In this document: in pieces, positions 29,020 through 37,874 of the stretch
Layout: each line of letters begins with the position of its first letter
How positions within the stretch are numbered: position 1 is the stretch's first letter
DNA from: Comamonas odontotermitis
Lineage (GTDB): Bacteria; Pseudomonadota; Gammaproteobacteria; Burkholderiales; Burkholderiaceae_C
Direction of reading: 5' to 3'
Assembly (NCBI RefSeq): GCF_020080045.1
Contig: NZ_CP083451.1
Location: forward strand, 3,583,001 to 3,647,000
Length of the DNA stretch: 64,000 nucleotides
Notes under the pieces: model-generated
The model's input: only the letters and a program-made list of their open reading frames with translations
The model's database searches: none
What the model was told of the DNA's origin: nothing
Made by a program: the position numbers and the translations under genes

Positions 29020-29577
29020 CTATGCCGCCAGACGCGAGCTTTTGGGCACATGTGCCATCAGAAATTCCATCTGGTCCGCCAGAATGCGACGGTTGCGCAG
29101 GATGAAGTCTTCCCACAGGCTTGGCGTGTAGGGCGCATACAACAACGGCATATGCGCCTGCTCGGGCGTGCGCCCTGCCTTGCGATGGTTACATGACGCA
29201 CATGCAGTCACCACATTCATCCAGGTGTCGGGCCCTCTTTGCGAGACGGGAATCACATGCTCGCGCGTCAGATGGTCCTCGGCAAACCACTGGCCGCAGT
29301 AGGCGCAGATCTGGCGATCCCGGCAGAACAGCTTGCTGTTGGTGAGCGCCATGCGCATGGCAAACGGATCGATGCTGGGCTTGCCCCGGGTGCCGATGAT
29401 GCTGGCCACCTCGATGCGCGACTGCAGGCCGGTGACCGCATTGTGTCCGCCGCGAAAACACGCCACATGCGAGCCCGCCTCCCAGCGAACATCGTCTGCT
29501 GCGTAATGCGTCACCGCCTCCTGCAAAGTGATCCAGGATTGGGGTACGCCGCTTGCCGATAGCTTCAACACCTTCAC
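29020..29577 (-). CDS. HNH endonuclease
   Basis: A 185-aa HNH nuclease. CAYCGQW and CASCNHRK supply the four structural Cys, and LTREHVIPVSQRGPDTWMN contains the H-N-H catalytic core. The start is a GTG at 29577: it has AGGAGG exactly 6 nt upstream and the family's usual opening VKVLKLSASGVPQSW; upstream in-frame starts to 29724 have no such support. Homologues are chromosomal single-domain HNH proteins of unknown target, not obviously mobile. Confidence 0.85.
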   Translation of the reverse strand: MKVLKLSASGVPQSWITLQEAVTHYAADDVRWEAGSHVACFRGGHNAVTGLQSRIEVASIIGTRGKPSIDPFAMRMALTNSKLFCRDRQICAYCGQWFAEDHLTREHVIPVSQRGPDTWMNVVTACASCNHRKAGRTPEQAHMPLLYAPYTPSLWEDFILRNRRILADQMEFLMAHVPKSSRLAA

Positions 29578-29739
29578 AATGGGCCTCCTGCACATTGGGA
29601 ATAGATCCAGATACCGCAGAGCCCGCATGCCATCAAAGACACTGGCACCACCATGCATGCCATGCAGGTGCCTGGGCTCCAAGCCATAATGGTCAATATA
29701 CACTTTTATTGTGAAATTTGACACCAGCGCGCGGCCAAT

Positions 29740-29768
29740 GCGCGCAAGCAGCTATAAAAACTAAAGCA
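29740..29768. repeat. Dispersed intergenic repeat, copy 8
   Basis: Immediately before ribF. Minus strand: TTTTTATAGCTGCTTGCGCG, then CATTGGCCGCGCGCTGG. The ribF ribosome-binding region begins right next to it. Confidence 0.6.
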
Positions 29769-29771
29769 ACG

Positions 29772-30812
29772 ATGAAAATCTTCCGAGGATTCGATCACCC
29801 CCAGGTCACTCGCCATTGCGCCGTCACCATCGGTAACTTCGACGGCGTGCATCGTGGCCACCAGGCCATGCTGGCCTTGTTGCGCAGCGAAGCCCAGCGC
29901 CGGGGCCTGGCCAGTTGCGCGCTCACCTTCGAGCCCCACCCGCGCGACTACTTTGCGCAGGCGCTGAACAAGCCTGACATGGCGCCCGCCCGCATCTCCA
30001 CCCTGCGCGACAAGCTCGATCAGCTCGCCCAATGCGGTATCGACCAGACCATCGTGCTGCCTTTCAACGCACGGCTGGCCGCGCAGGCGCCGCAGGCCTT
30101 CATTGACGATGTGCTGCTGGCGGGCCTGGGCACCGGCTATCTGCTGGTCGGCGACGATTTCCGCTTTGGCCACAAGCGCGCGGGCGACTATGGCATGCTG
30201 GTCAATGCGGGTCGCCTGCAGGGCTTTGATGTGGCGCGCATGAACAGCTACGAGTCCGATGGCCTGCGCGTCTCCAGCACGGCGGTGCGCCAGGCGCTGT
30301 CGCTGGGCGACATGGCAGGGGCCGCCAAACTGCTGGGTTACCCGTACGCCATCTCCGGCCATGTGGTGCATGGGCGCAAGCTGGGCCGCCAGCTGGCCGA
30401 GAGCCAGGCGGGCGCCGGGGACGGTTTTCGTACGCTGAACCTGCGTTTTGACCACTGGAAGCCGGCCGCCAGCGGCATTTTTGTGGTGCTGGTGCACGGC
30501 CTGTCCAAACAACCGCTGCCCGGTGTGGCCAATCTTGGCATCCGCCCTTCGCTTGACCCCAATGATGTGAACGGCGGACGCGTGCTGCTGGAAACCCATT
30601 GCCTGCAATGGCCCGCCGAACTGGGTGGGGACGGCGCTTACGGTAAAATCATCCGAGTGGAACTCCTACACAAATTGCACGACGAGCTCAAGTACGACAG
30701 TCTCGATGCCCTCACAGTCGGCATTGCCAAAGACTGCGCAGACGCCCGTGCCTACTTCAGCACCCCCACGCACGCCGAAACGCGTCGCCAGACCACGCGC
30801 GACCGAATTTGA
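29772..30812 (+). CDS. ribF: Bifunctional riboflavin kinase / FAD synthetase
   Basis: A 346-aa enzyme making FMN and then FAD. The N-terminal adenylyltransferase has AVTIGNFDGVHRGHQAML and FGHKRAGDYGML; the C-terminal kinase has VVHGRKLGRQL (partially divergent), GVANLGIRPSLD and VELLHKLHDELKYDSLDAL. The ATG at 29772 fits conserved start KIFRGF. It heads a ribF-ileS-lspA order common in proteobacteria; no FMN riboswitch is seen. Confidence 0.95.
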   Translation: MKIFRGFDHPQVTRHCAVTIGNFDGVHRGHQAMLALLRSEAQRRGLASCALTFEPHPRDYFAQALNKPDMAPARISTLRDKLDQLAQCGIDQTIVLPFNARLAAQAPQAFIDDVLLAGLGTGYLLVGDDFRFGHKRAGDYGMLVNAGRLQGFDVARMNSYESDGLRVSSTAVRQALSLGDMAGAAKLLGYPYAISGHVVHGRKLGRQLAESQAGAGDGFRTLNLRFDHWKPAASGIFVVLVHGLSKQPLPGVANLGIRPSLDPNDVNGGRVLLETHCLQWPAELGGDGAYGKIIRVELLHKLHDELKYDSLDALTVGIAKDCADARAYFSTPTHAETRRQTTRDRI

Positions 30813-30967
30813 CGCCGACCTTGCTGCGCCCCGCCGCGCAGAAGTCATCGTAAAAGTGCGTGCCCGCGCGCGTCCTGCCTCACTTCTGCGCTCACCTATT
30901 TCAACCTGACCGGCCCCACCCCTTGCTCTGCGCCGGTTCAGGACCGTGTTTTGCTTTGAAGGTTTCT

Positions 30968-33823
30968 ATGTCCGACAAAACGCCCCATGCAGAAAAAGCC
31001 TCTGCGTACCGTGCAACCCTGAACATGCCTGATACCCCCTTCCCGATGCGCGGCGATCTGCCCAAGCGCGAGCCGGGCTGGGTCAAGGAGTGGGAAGACA
31101 AGGGTCTGTACAAGAAGCTGCGCGATGCCCGCCATGGTGCACCCATGTTCATCCTGCACGACGGCCCTCCCTACGCCAACGGCAAGCTCCACATCGGTCA
31201 TGCGGTCAACAAGATCCTCAAGGACATGATCGTCAAGAGCCGCCAGCTCGAAGGCTACGACGCACTGTACGTCCCGGGCTGGGATTGCCACGGCCTGCCG
31301 ATCGAGAATGCCATCGAAAAGCTCCATGGCCGCAACCTGCCGCGCGATGAAATGCAGGCCAGGAGCCGTGCCTTCGCCACCGAGCAGATCGAGCAGCAGA
31401 TGGTGGACTTCAAGCGCCTGGGCGTGCTGGGCGACTGGGACCACCCCTACAAGACCATGAACTACGCCAACGAGGCGCAGGAGCTGCGCGCGCTCAAAAA
31501 GGTCATGGAGCGCGGCTTTGTCTATCGCGGCCTCAAGCCCGTGTACTGGTGCTTCGACTGCGCGTCGTCACTCGCCGAATTCGAGATCGAGTACGCCGAC
31601 AAGCAGAGCCAGACCCTGGATGTGATGTTCCCCGCTGCCGAGCCTGCCAAGCTGGCTGCAGCATTCGGCCTCTCCAAGCTCGACAAGGAAGCCTTCATCG
31701 TCATCTGGACGACGACGGCCTGGACGATTCCAGCCAACCAGGCACTCAACGTCAACCCGGATCTGGAATACAGCCTGGTTGATACCGAGCGCGGCCTGCT
31801 GATCGTGGCGTCCGCCCTGGTCGAGAAATGCCTCGCACGCTGGAAGCTCGAAGGCAAGGTACTGGCCACCGCCAAGGGCGAAAAGCTGGACCATATGCCC
31901 TTCAAGCACCCACTGGCACACGTGGACAAGGGTTTTGACCGTATCTCGCCCGTCTATCTGGCCGAATACGCCACCGCCGACGACGGTACCGGTATCGTCC
32001 ACTCGGCACCAGCCTATGGCGTGGACGACTTCAACTCCTGCATGGGCAACGGCATGGACTACAAGGACATCCTGAACCCCGTGCAGGGCAATGGCGTGTA
32101 CGCAGCCGATCTGCCGCTGTTCGGCGGCCAGCACATCTGGAAGGCCGTGCCCGTCATCATCGATGCGCTCAAGGTAGCAAGCCGTCTGCTGGACTCCAAG
32201 ACCATCACGCACAGCTACCCGCACTGCTGGCGCCACAAGACGCCGGTGATCTACCGCGCTGCCGCCCAGTGGTTCATCCGCATGGACGAAGGCGAAGGCG
32301 TTTTCACCGACCCGGCCCAGAAGCCCGAGAAGACCCTGCGCCAGATCGCGCTCGAAGCCATCGACCACACCAGCTTCTACCCCGAGAACGGGCAGGAACG
32401 CCTGCGTGCCATGATTGCTGGCCGCCCGGACTGGTGCATCTCGCGCCAGCGCTCCTGGGGCGTGCCGATCCCCTTCTTCCTGCATGTGGACACGGGTGCC
32501 CTGCACCCGCGCACCATGGAGATCGTCGATCAGGCAGCTGACATGGTTGAAAAAGGCGGCATCGAGGCCTGGAGCCGTGTCACGGCCGAAGAAATCCTGG
32601 GCGCCGAGGACGCAAAGAACTACACCAAGAGCACCGACATCCTGGAGGTGTGGTTCGACTCGGGCAGCACCTTCTGGCACGTGATGCGCGGCACCCATGC
32701 CGACATGCACCATGACCAGGGCCCCGAGGCGGATCTGTACCTCGAAGGCCACGACCAGCACCGTGGCTGGTTCCACAGCTCGCTGCTGCTGGCATCTGCC
32801 ATCTTTGGCCGCGCGCCCTACCGTGGCCTGCTCACACACGGCTTCACCGTGGACGGCCAGGGCAAGAAAATGTCCAAGTCGCTGGGCAACACCGTCGCGC
32901 CACAGGATGTGAGCAGCAAGATGGGAGCCGAGATCATCCGCCTGTGGGTGGCATCCACCGATTACTCGGGCGACCTGGGCATCGACGACAAGATCCTCGC
33001 CCGCGTGGTGGACGCCTACCGCCGCATCCGCAATACGCTGCGTTTCCTGCTGGCCAACACCAGCGACTTCGATCCGGCGACTGAAAGCGTTGACTACAAG
33101 GACATGCTGGAGATCGACCAGTACGCCCTGGCACGCGCAGCCCAGTTGCAAAAGGAGATCATCGGCCACTACCAGGTCTATGAATTCCACCCGGTGGTTA
33201 CTAAGCTGCAGCTGTTCTGCTCTGAAGACCTGGGCGGCTTCTACCTGGATGTGCTCAAGGACCGGCTCTACACCACGGCACCCAAGAGCCTGGCCCGTCG
33301 CTCGGCACAGACCGCGTTGCACCAGATCACCCAGGCGCTGCTGCGCTGGATGGCGCCGTTCCTGTCGTTCACGGCCGAGGAGGCCTGGAAGATCGTGGGC
33401 AACAGCGACACCATCTTCCTGGAGAAATTCACCGACTTGCCCGAGGGCGATGACGCGCTGCTCACCAAGTGGACCCGCATCCGCGAGATCCGCGACGTGG
33501 TCAACAAAGATATCGAAACCGTGCGTGGCGAAGGCAAGGTGGGTGCATCGCTGCAGGCCGAGATCACCGTGGCCGCCCAGCATGAAGACCTGGCGCTGCT
33601 GCAAACGCTGGCCGATGACCTGAAGTTTGTCTTCATCACATCCGGCGCGCAGGCTGTGGCAGGCGACGAACTGGCGGTCACCGTCACGCCTTCGGAGCAT
33701 GCCAAGTGTGAGCGCTGCTGGCACTACCGCGCCGATGTAGGAGCGAACCCCGAGCACCCGAGCCTGTGCGGCCGTTGCGACAGCAACCTGCACGGCAGTG
33801 GAGAAGTACGCACCAAGGCATAA
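30968..33823 (+). CDS. ileS: Isoleucyl-tRNA synthetase
   Basis: A 951-aa class I synthetase. HIGH is in [21 protein letters not shown] is in [14 protein letters not shown], the CP1 editing domain lies between ([20 protein letters not shown]), and the C-terminal zinc site is [11 protein letters not shown]...CGRC. It charges tRNA-Ile and edits valine. The ATG at 30968 follows the family start. It is 155 bp after ribF and 123 bp before lspA. Confidence 0.97.
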   Translation: MSDKTPHAEKASAYRATLNMPDTPFPMRGDLPKREPGWVKEWEDKGLYKKLRDARHGAPMFILHDGPPYANGKLHIGHAVNKILKDMIVKSRQLEGYDALYVPGWDCHGLPIENAIEKLHGRNLPRDEMQARSRAFATEQIEQQMVDFKRLGVLGDWDHPYKTMNYANEAQELRALKKVMERGFVYRGLKPVYWCFDCASSLAEFEIEYADKQSQTLDVMFPAAEPAKLAAAFGLSKLDKEAFIVIWTTTAWTIPANQALNVNPDLEYSLVDTERGLLIVASALVEKCLARWKLEGKVLATAKGEKLDHMPFKHPLAHVDKGFDRISPVYLAEYATADDGTGIVHSAPAYGVDDFNSCMGNGMDYKDILNPVQGNGVYAADLPLFGGQHIWKAVPVIIDALKVASRLLDSKTITHSYPHCWRHKTPVIYRAAAQWFIRMDEGEGVFTDPAQKPEKTLRQIALEAIDHTSFYPENGQERLRAMIAGRPDWCISRQRSWGVPIPFFLHVDTGALHPRTMEIVDQAADMVEKGGIEAWSRVTAEEILGAEDAKNYTKSTDILEVWFDSGSTFWHVMRGTHADMHHDQGPEADLYLEGHDQHRGWFHSSLLLASAIFGRAPYRGLLTHGFTVDGQGKKMSKSLGNTVAPQDVSSKMGAEIIRLWVASTDYSGDLGIDDKILARVVDAYRRIRNTLRFLLANTSDFDPATESVDYKDMLEIDQYALARAAQLQKEIIGHYQVYEFHPVVTKLQLFCSEDLGGFYLDVLKDRLYTTAPKSLARRSAQTALHQITQALLRWMAPFLSFTAEEAWKIVGNSDTIFLEKFTDLPEGDDALLTKWTRIREIRDVVNKDIETVRGEGKVGASLQAEITVAAQHEDLALLQTLADDLKFVFITSGAQAVAGDELAVTVTPSEHAKCERCWHYRADVGANPEHPSLCGRCDSNLHGSGEVRTKA

Positions 33824-33831
33824 GCGTCTTG

Positions 33832-33925
33832 CTGTAAAAAAGTGAGCTGTTTGCGCCTGCTGGACAATATTTTCCATATCAAACGATTTTGAAAATATTG
33901 CACAGCAAGCGCTGACAGCTATCAA
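33832..33925. repeat. Dispersed intergenic repeat, copy 9 (two facing units)
   Basis: Between ileS and lspA. One unit reads GTGAGCTGTTTGCGCCTGC on the plus strand; a second reads GATAGCTGTCAGCGCTTGC on the minus strand. Between them, AATATTTTC and GAAAATATT are complementary, so the whole block forms a long hairpin. Confidence 0.6.
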
Positions 33926-33946
33926 AACCATTGCACCCAAAGTGAC

Positions 33947-34450
33947 ATGAGCAACAAGCAGATGACGGGAAAACGCGCTTTCGCGCTATGGCTGGCCCTG
34001 GCCGCCGTACTGTTCTGGCTGGACCAGTGGACCAAGGAATGGATTCTGTCCCACTACCAGTTGGGCGAGTACACCACCATCACCGGCTTCTTCAATATCG
34101 TGCGCGCGCACAACCCCGGCGCAGCCTTCTCGTTTCTGGCTACCGCCGGTGGCTGGCAACGCTGGCTGTTCACCGGCATAGGCGTCGTAGTGGGCGTGGT
34201 CATTGCATGGCAGCTTTACAAATACAGCCACAAAACGCTGTTCTGCCTGTCGCTCAGTTGCATTCTGGGCGGCGCCGTGGGCAACGTGGTGGACCGCATG
34301 CGCCACGGCTATGTGGTGGACATGCTCGATTTCCACTGGGCGGGCAGCCATTTCCCCGCCTTCAACCTGGCCGATACCGCCATCACCATTGGCGCCATCC
34401 TGCTGATTCTGGACGAGTTGCTGCGCATGAAGCGCGGCGAGCAGGCCTAG
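33947..34450 (+). CDS. lspA: Lipoprotein signal peptidase (signal peptidase II)
   Basis: A 167-aa inner-membrane aspartyl protease that cleaves lipoprotein signal peptides. Catalytic Asp residues are in [20 protein letters not shown] and [15 protein letters not shown]. Four membrane helices are evident. The start at 33947 gives the normal length. Confidence 0.96.
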   Translation: MSNKQMTGKRAFALWLALAAVLFWLDQWTKEWILSHYQLGEYTTITGFFNIVRAHNPGAAFSFLATAGGWQRWLFTGIGVVVGVVIAWQLYKYSHKTLFCLSLSCILGGAVGNVVDRMRHGYVVDMLDFHWAGSHFPAFNLADTAITIGAILLILDELLRMKRGEQA

Positions 34451-34481
34451 CCCGAAAAGCTAGCCGCATCGCACCTCGCCC

Positions 34482-34515
34482 AAAACCGCCCTCGTACAAC
34501 GACGGCGGTTTTTTT
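34482..34515 (+). terminator. Terminator after lspA
   Basis: AAAACCGCC / GGCGGTTTT with a 13-nt loop and a seven-T run, about 30 bp after the lspA stop. Confidence 0.9.
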
Positions 34516-34703
34516 ACTTCTGCCCCACAGCAAGTCAAGCAGCCCCCATAGAGCCCTCTTCCAAAGCCAGTGAAAACAGGGAGAAGCGGTTGATCTGGCA
34601 CTCAGGCTACCAGCCCATTGTCAAAAACAAAGAAAAATGGGCGCTATGGCATACGCCCTACAACAATTTGCTGCTATCAGGGGTATAGTGTTCGGTTCGC
34701 CTT

Positions 34704-36365
34704 ATGAAACACCTGCTCAATCTTCTTGCCGCCATTGCGCTGCTGGTTTGGGGGTCTCATATGGTGCGCACAGGGGTGCTGCGCGTCTTTGGCGCCAACC
34801 TCCGCAACCTGCTTGCGCGCAGTATGAGCAACCGTTTCACCGCCATGCTTTCGGGCATCGGGGTGACCGCACTTGTGCAATCGAGCACCGCCACCTCGCT
34901 GATGACTGCCTCCTTCGTGGGGCAGGGCATGATTCCGCTCACCGCCGCCTTGGCCGTGATGCGGGGAGCCGACGTGGGCACGGCCCTGATGGCCGTCCTG
35001 TTCTCCACCGATCTGTCGTGGTTGTCGCCGCTGCTCATTTTCCTGGGCGTGGTGCTTTTCATCTCCAAGCAGGATTCCACCGCAGGCCGCGTGGGGCGTG
35101 TCTTCATTGGTCTGGGCCTCATGCTGCTCGCGCTGCGCCTGATTGTGGAGGCCACAGAGCCATTGTTGGCATCCGAAGCCGTGCGCACCTTGCTCGTCAG
35201 CGTCAAGAGCGACTTCTTCATGGAATTGCTGCTGGGCGCCATTCTTGCCATCGTCGCATACTCCAGCCTGGCCATCGTGCTCCTGATTGCTGCCATGGCC
35301 GCCTCGGGCGCCATCACGGCCGACATGTCGCTGGGCCTGGTGCTGGGCGCCAACCTGGGCAGCGGCGTGCTGGCCGTGCTGCAGACTGCCAAATCGTCCA
35401 TTGAAGTGCGCCAGGTCACAGTAGGCAACCTCATCTTCAAGATTCTGGGCATCGCCATCGTCGCGCCGTTCACCGGCCTGTGGACAATCTATGCCGCGCC
35501 CTATATCAATGACGCCGGACGCTCGGCTGTTCTGTTCCACCTGGCGTTCAACATCCTCAACAGCCTGGGTTTCATCTGGTTCACCGGCATCATCGGCGAC
35601 TGGATGCGCAAACTGCTGCCCAAAGAAGACGCCGCCAAGAGCGGCCCGCAGCGCCCGCGCCATCTGGACCCATCTGCGCTGTCCACACCATCCCTTGCCA
35701 TATCGTGCGCCGCTCGCGAGGCTTTGCACCAGGCGGACGTTGTCGAATCCATGCTGATCGGCCTGCACAACGTGGTGCAGACCGACAACCAGCAACTCTC
35801 GCAAGACCTGCGCAAGCTCGACGACACCGTCGACGAACTGTACTCCGCCATCAAGTACTACATGACCAAGATCTCGCGCGCCGAACTGGACGAACGCGAG
35901 AGCCAGCGCTGGACGGAAATCATCAACTTCACCATCAACATGGAGCAGATCGGCGACATCATCGAACGCGTGCTCACCGATGTGGAAAACAAGAAAATCA
36001 AGAAGCGCCGCCAGTTCAGCAAAGCGGGCATGGAAGAGATCAACGAACTGCACGCCCACCTGCTGGACAACCTGCGCCTGGCGATGAGCGTTTTCCTGAC
36101 CGGCAATGTGCGGGATGCGCAAAAACTGCTGGAAGAAAAAGCGCGCTTTCGCGATCTGGAGCTGGCCTACTCTGCGTCACACCTGGAGCGCCTGTCGCAC
36201 AACACCGTGCAAAGCATCGAGACCAGCTCGCTGCACATCGACCTCATCAGCGATTTGAAACGTATCAACTCCCTGCTGTGCTCGGTGGCCTACCCCATTC
36301 TGGAATCCGCAGGCGCCCTGGCCCACAGCCGCCTCAAGGACGACCCCGAGCCCACCCGCCACTGA
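34704..36365 (+). CDS. Na/Pi cotransporter family protein (NptA/YjbB-like) with PhoU-like tail
   Basis: A 553-aa protein: about eight membrane helices (residues 1-305) and a cytoplasmic helical PhoU-like domain (about 330-540). The first Na/Pi repeat has the expected ALVQSSTATSLM (Gln59-Ser-Ser), but the second repeat reads VAYSSLAIV (Tyr186-Ser-Ser) instead of QSS. Family members export or import phosphate with Na+. The Tyr substitution may alter phosphate coordination. Promoter is in the 253-bp gap upstream. Confidence 0.87.
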   Translation: MKHLLNLLAAIALLVWGSHMVRTGVLRVFGANLRNLLARSMSNRFTAMLSGIGVTALVQSSTATSLMTASFVGQGMIPLTAALAVMRGADVGTALMAVLFSTDLSWLSPLLIFLGVVLFISKQDSTAGRVGRVFIGLGLMLLALRLIVEATEPLLASEAVRTLLVSVKSDFFMELLLGAILAIVAYSSLAIVLLIAAMAASGAITADMSLGLVLGANLGSGVLAVLQTAKSSIEVRQVTVGNLIFKILGIAIVAPFTGLWTIYAAPYINDAGRSAVLFHLAFNILNSLGFIWFTGIIGDWMRKLLPKEDAAKSGPQRPRHLDPSALSTPSLAISCAAREALHQADVVESMLIGLHNVVQTDNQQLSQDLRKLDDTVDELYSAIKYYMTKISRAELDERESQRWTEIINFTINMEQIGDIIERVLTDVENKKIKKRRQFSKAGMEEINELHAHLLDNLRLAMSVFLTGNVRDAQKLLEEKARFRDLELAYSASHLERLSHNTVQSIETSSLHIDLISDLKRINSLLCSVAYPILESAGALAHSRLKDDPEPTRH

Positions 36366-36468
36366 CGGGAAGCCAGGGAGGCAGTTGCCAGCGCCAATCC
36401 TGGAAGCAAGGCCGATTTGGCATACAATGCCAGCTGTTTTCTGCGCCCCACTCGCGCAGCAATGACAA

Positions 36469-36558
36469 GGAAGCGTGGCAGAGTGGTTGAATGCACCGGT
36501 CTTGAAAACCGGCGATGGTGAAAGCCATCCGTGAGTTCGAATCTCACCGCTTCCGCCA
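36469..36558 (+). tRNA. tRNA-Ser (anticodon UGA)
   Basis: A 90-nt gene with a long variable arm typical of serine. Acceptor arms GGAAGCG and CGCTTCC pair perfectly, the anticodon stem CCGGT/ACCGG holds loop CTTGAAA with anticodon TGA, the T-arm is GTGAG-TTCGAAT-CTCAC, and CCA is encoded. It is intact, with no duplicated end nearby. Confidence 0.96.
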
Positions 36559-36564
36559 GAAATC

Positions 36565-36603
36565 AAAAAAGCACTCGGCTTGCAACAGCAGCGAGTGTTT
36601 TTT
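36565..36603 (+). terminator. Terminator of tRNA-Ser
   Basis: AAAAAAGCACTCG / CGAGTGTTTTTT stem with one G-T pair, 7 nt after the tRNA. Confidence 0.85.
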
Positions 36604-36638
36604 GCATTTCTATAGCTTCCGAGAAGACTTGCTCCCTC

Positions 36639-37529
36639 TCAAGCACCAAACTGCAGACACCGCATGCTGAGCGTGCCGCTCTGAAACCCCTCGTACATCT
36701 GCATGGGTGCAGCACTGCCCTGCGCCGCACCCAGCGCGTACAGCAAGGGCCAGTAATGGTCTGGCGTAGGCACAGCCATCCTGGCGGAAGCGTGCAGTTG
36801 CTGGTAGTTCAGCAGTGCCTGGTCATCGCGCGCCAGCAAAGCCTTCTTGACGACATCATCGAACTGCTGCGCCCAGTCGCGCGCCGCCATCAGACCCTCA
36901 GGGGCACCACGCACCGTCGCCCGCAGGTTGTGCACGATATTGCCACTGCCAATGATCAGCACCCCCTTGTCGCGCAAGGCTGCAAGCTCACGCCCCACAG
37001 CGTAGTGGTACGCAGCGGGCTGGTCGTAATCGATTGACACCTGAAACACTGGCACATCCGCCTGGGGAAACAGATGGTGCAGCACCGTCCAGGTGCCGTG
37101 GTCCAATCCCCACTGGTCCGTCAGCTGTGCCCTTCCCGTGCGTACCAATGCAGCGGCTTCGGCAGCCATGGCCGGATGGCCTGGGGCCGGGTACTGCATC
37201 TCCTGCAAAGCAGCAGGAAAGCCCGAAAAATCATGAATGGTGCGGGGCCTGTCGTTGGCAGTGACCTCCGTGGTGCCGCGCGTCAGCCAGTGGGCAGACA
37301 CCACCAGAATGGCGACCGGCTTTGCCAGCTTACTGCCCCAGCTGGAGAGCATATGGGTAAAGGTATTGCTGCTGACCGCATTCATCGGACTGCCATGGCC
37401 AATGAAAAGCACCGGCATATTGCCCGCCGGCACGGGCGCACTGCGCGCCAAGGCATCGCTCAAAGGCGTCAGCCCGGCCATGACAGCACCAAGGCTGCCA
37501 GACAACAGAAGAGAACGGCGGGAGTACAT
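36639..37529 (-). CDS. Extradiol ring-cleavage dioxygenase family (YgiD/DODA-like) with Tat-type signal
   Basis: A 296-aa LigB-superfamily protein similar to E. coli YgiD (4,5-DOPA dioxygenase). Metal ligands are the His residues in FIGHGSPMNA, SAHWLTRG and LDHGTWTVLHH. Unlike YgiD, it has about 30 extra N-terminal residues with a twin-arginine-type start (YSRRSLLLSGSLGAVMAG), suggesting folded export. The ATG at 37529 gives this leader. The natural substrate is unknown. It is the last chromosomal gene before the island. Confidence 0.88.
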   Translation of the reverse strand: MYSRRSLLLSGSLGAVMAGLTPLSDALARSAPVPAGNMPVLFIGHGSPMNAVSSNTFTHMLSSWGSKLAKPVAILVVSAHWLTRGTTEVTANDRPRTIHDFSGFPAALQEMQYPAPGHPAMAAEAAALVRTGRAQLTDQWGLDHGTWTVLHHLFPQADVPVFQVSIDYDQPAAYHYAVGRELAALRDKGVLIIGSGNIVHNLRATVRGAPEGLMAARDWAQQFDDVVKKALLARDDQALLNYQQLHASARMAVPTPDHYWPLLYALGAAQGSAAPMQMYEGFQSGTLSMRCLQFGA

Positions 37530-37590
37530 AGAAAAGGAAAGTAGCGAAGGCCCCGGTCAGAGCCAGGGCGGCGATGCAAGTTCCCGCCCT

Positions 37591-37622
37591 AAAAAACAAA
37601 AGGCCTGCCACTGGCAAGCCTT
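37591..37622 (-). terminator. Orphan tRNA terminator left of the island
   Basis: On the minus strand: AAGGCTTGCCA / TGGCAGGCCTT stem followed by TTGTTTTTT. It lies 25 bp beyond the displaced tRNA 3' end, exactly where the original tRNA gene would have terminated before the island separated them. Confidence 0.75.
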
Positions 37623-37646
37623 GTTCTTCTCCCAAATAGCGGTCAC

Positions 37647-37694
37647 TGGTAGGGCGTGACAGACTTGAACTGTCGACCAAAGGATTATGAGTCC
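37647..37694 (-). pseudogene. Displaced 3' half of a CAU-anticodon tRNA (attL)
   Basis: These 48 nt match the 3' part of the intact tRNA at 57810-57886, from the anticodon loop to CCA, except for six positions that are all in the T-stem. Here the stem is GACAG/CTGTC; in the intact gene it is GTTGG/CCAAC. Both keep the loop TTCAAGT. No 5' half is present, so the fragment cannot be functional. It contains the left 21-bp core repeat (37674-37694). Confidence 0.9.
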
Positions 37695-37821
37695 CACAAA
37701 AATTCTATTTGACTGGATAGGAGTGCATAGCCATATCAAATAAAATCAATTATTTATGAAAAATATACTGATCAAAAATACAGCAATCTGTTGACTAACA
37801 TTCGCTAGAATATGGGAAGTT

Positions 37822-37859
37822 TGGCTACACAGTGGCTACACAGAACTTACGTGTAGCCA
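37822..37859. repeat. Left candidate integrase arm-type sites
   Basis: TGGCTACAC is repeated in tandem at 37822-37841 (11-bp step) and again inverted at 37851-37859. The same 20-nt doublet recurs at the right end (57733-57752). In the excised circle the two sets would flank the core on both sides, as in attP sites of tyrosine recombinases. Confidence 0.65.
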
Positions 37860-37874
37860 GGAAAAGGAAAGACT

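Noticed and set aside
36469..36558. tRNA-Ser as the island's integration site
   Set aside because: The gene is intact and no part of its 3' end is repeated; the 21-bp repeat and displaced half belong to the CAU tRNA.
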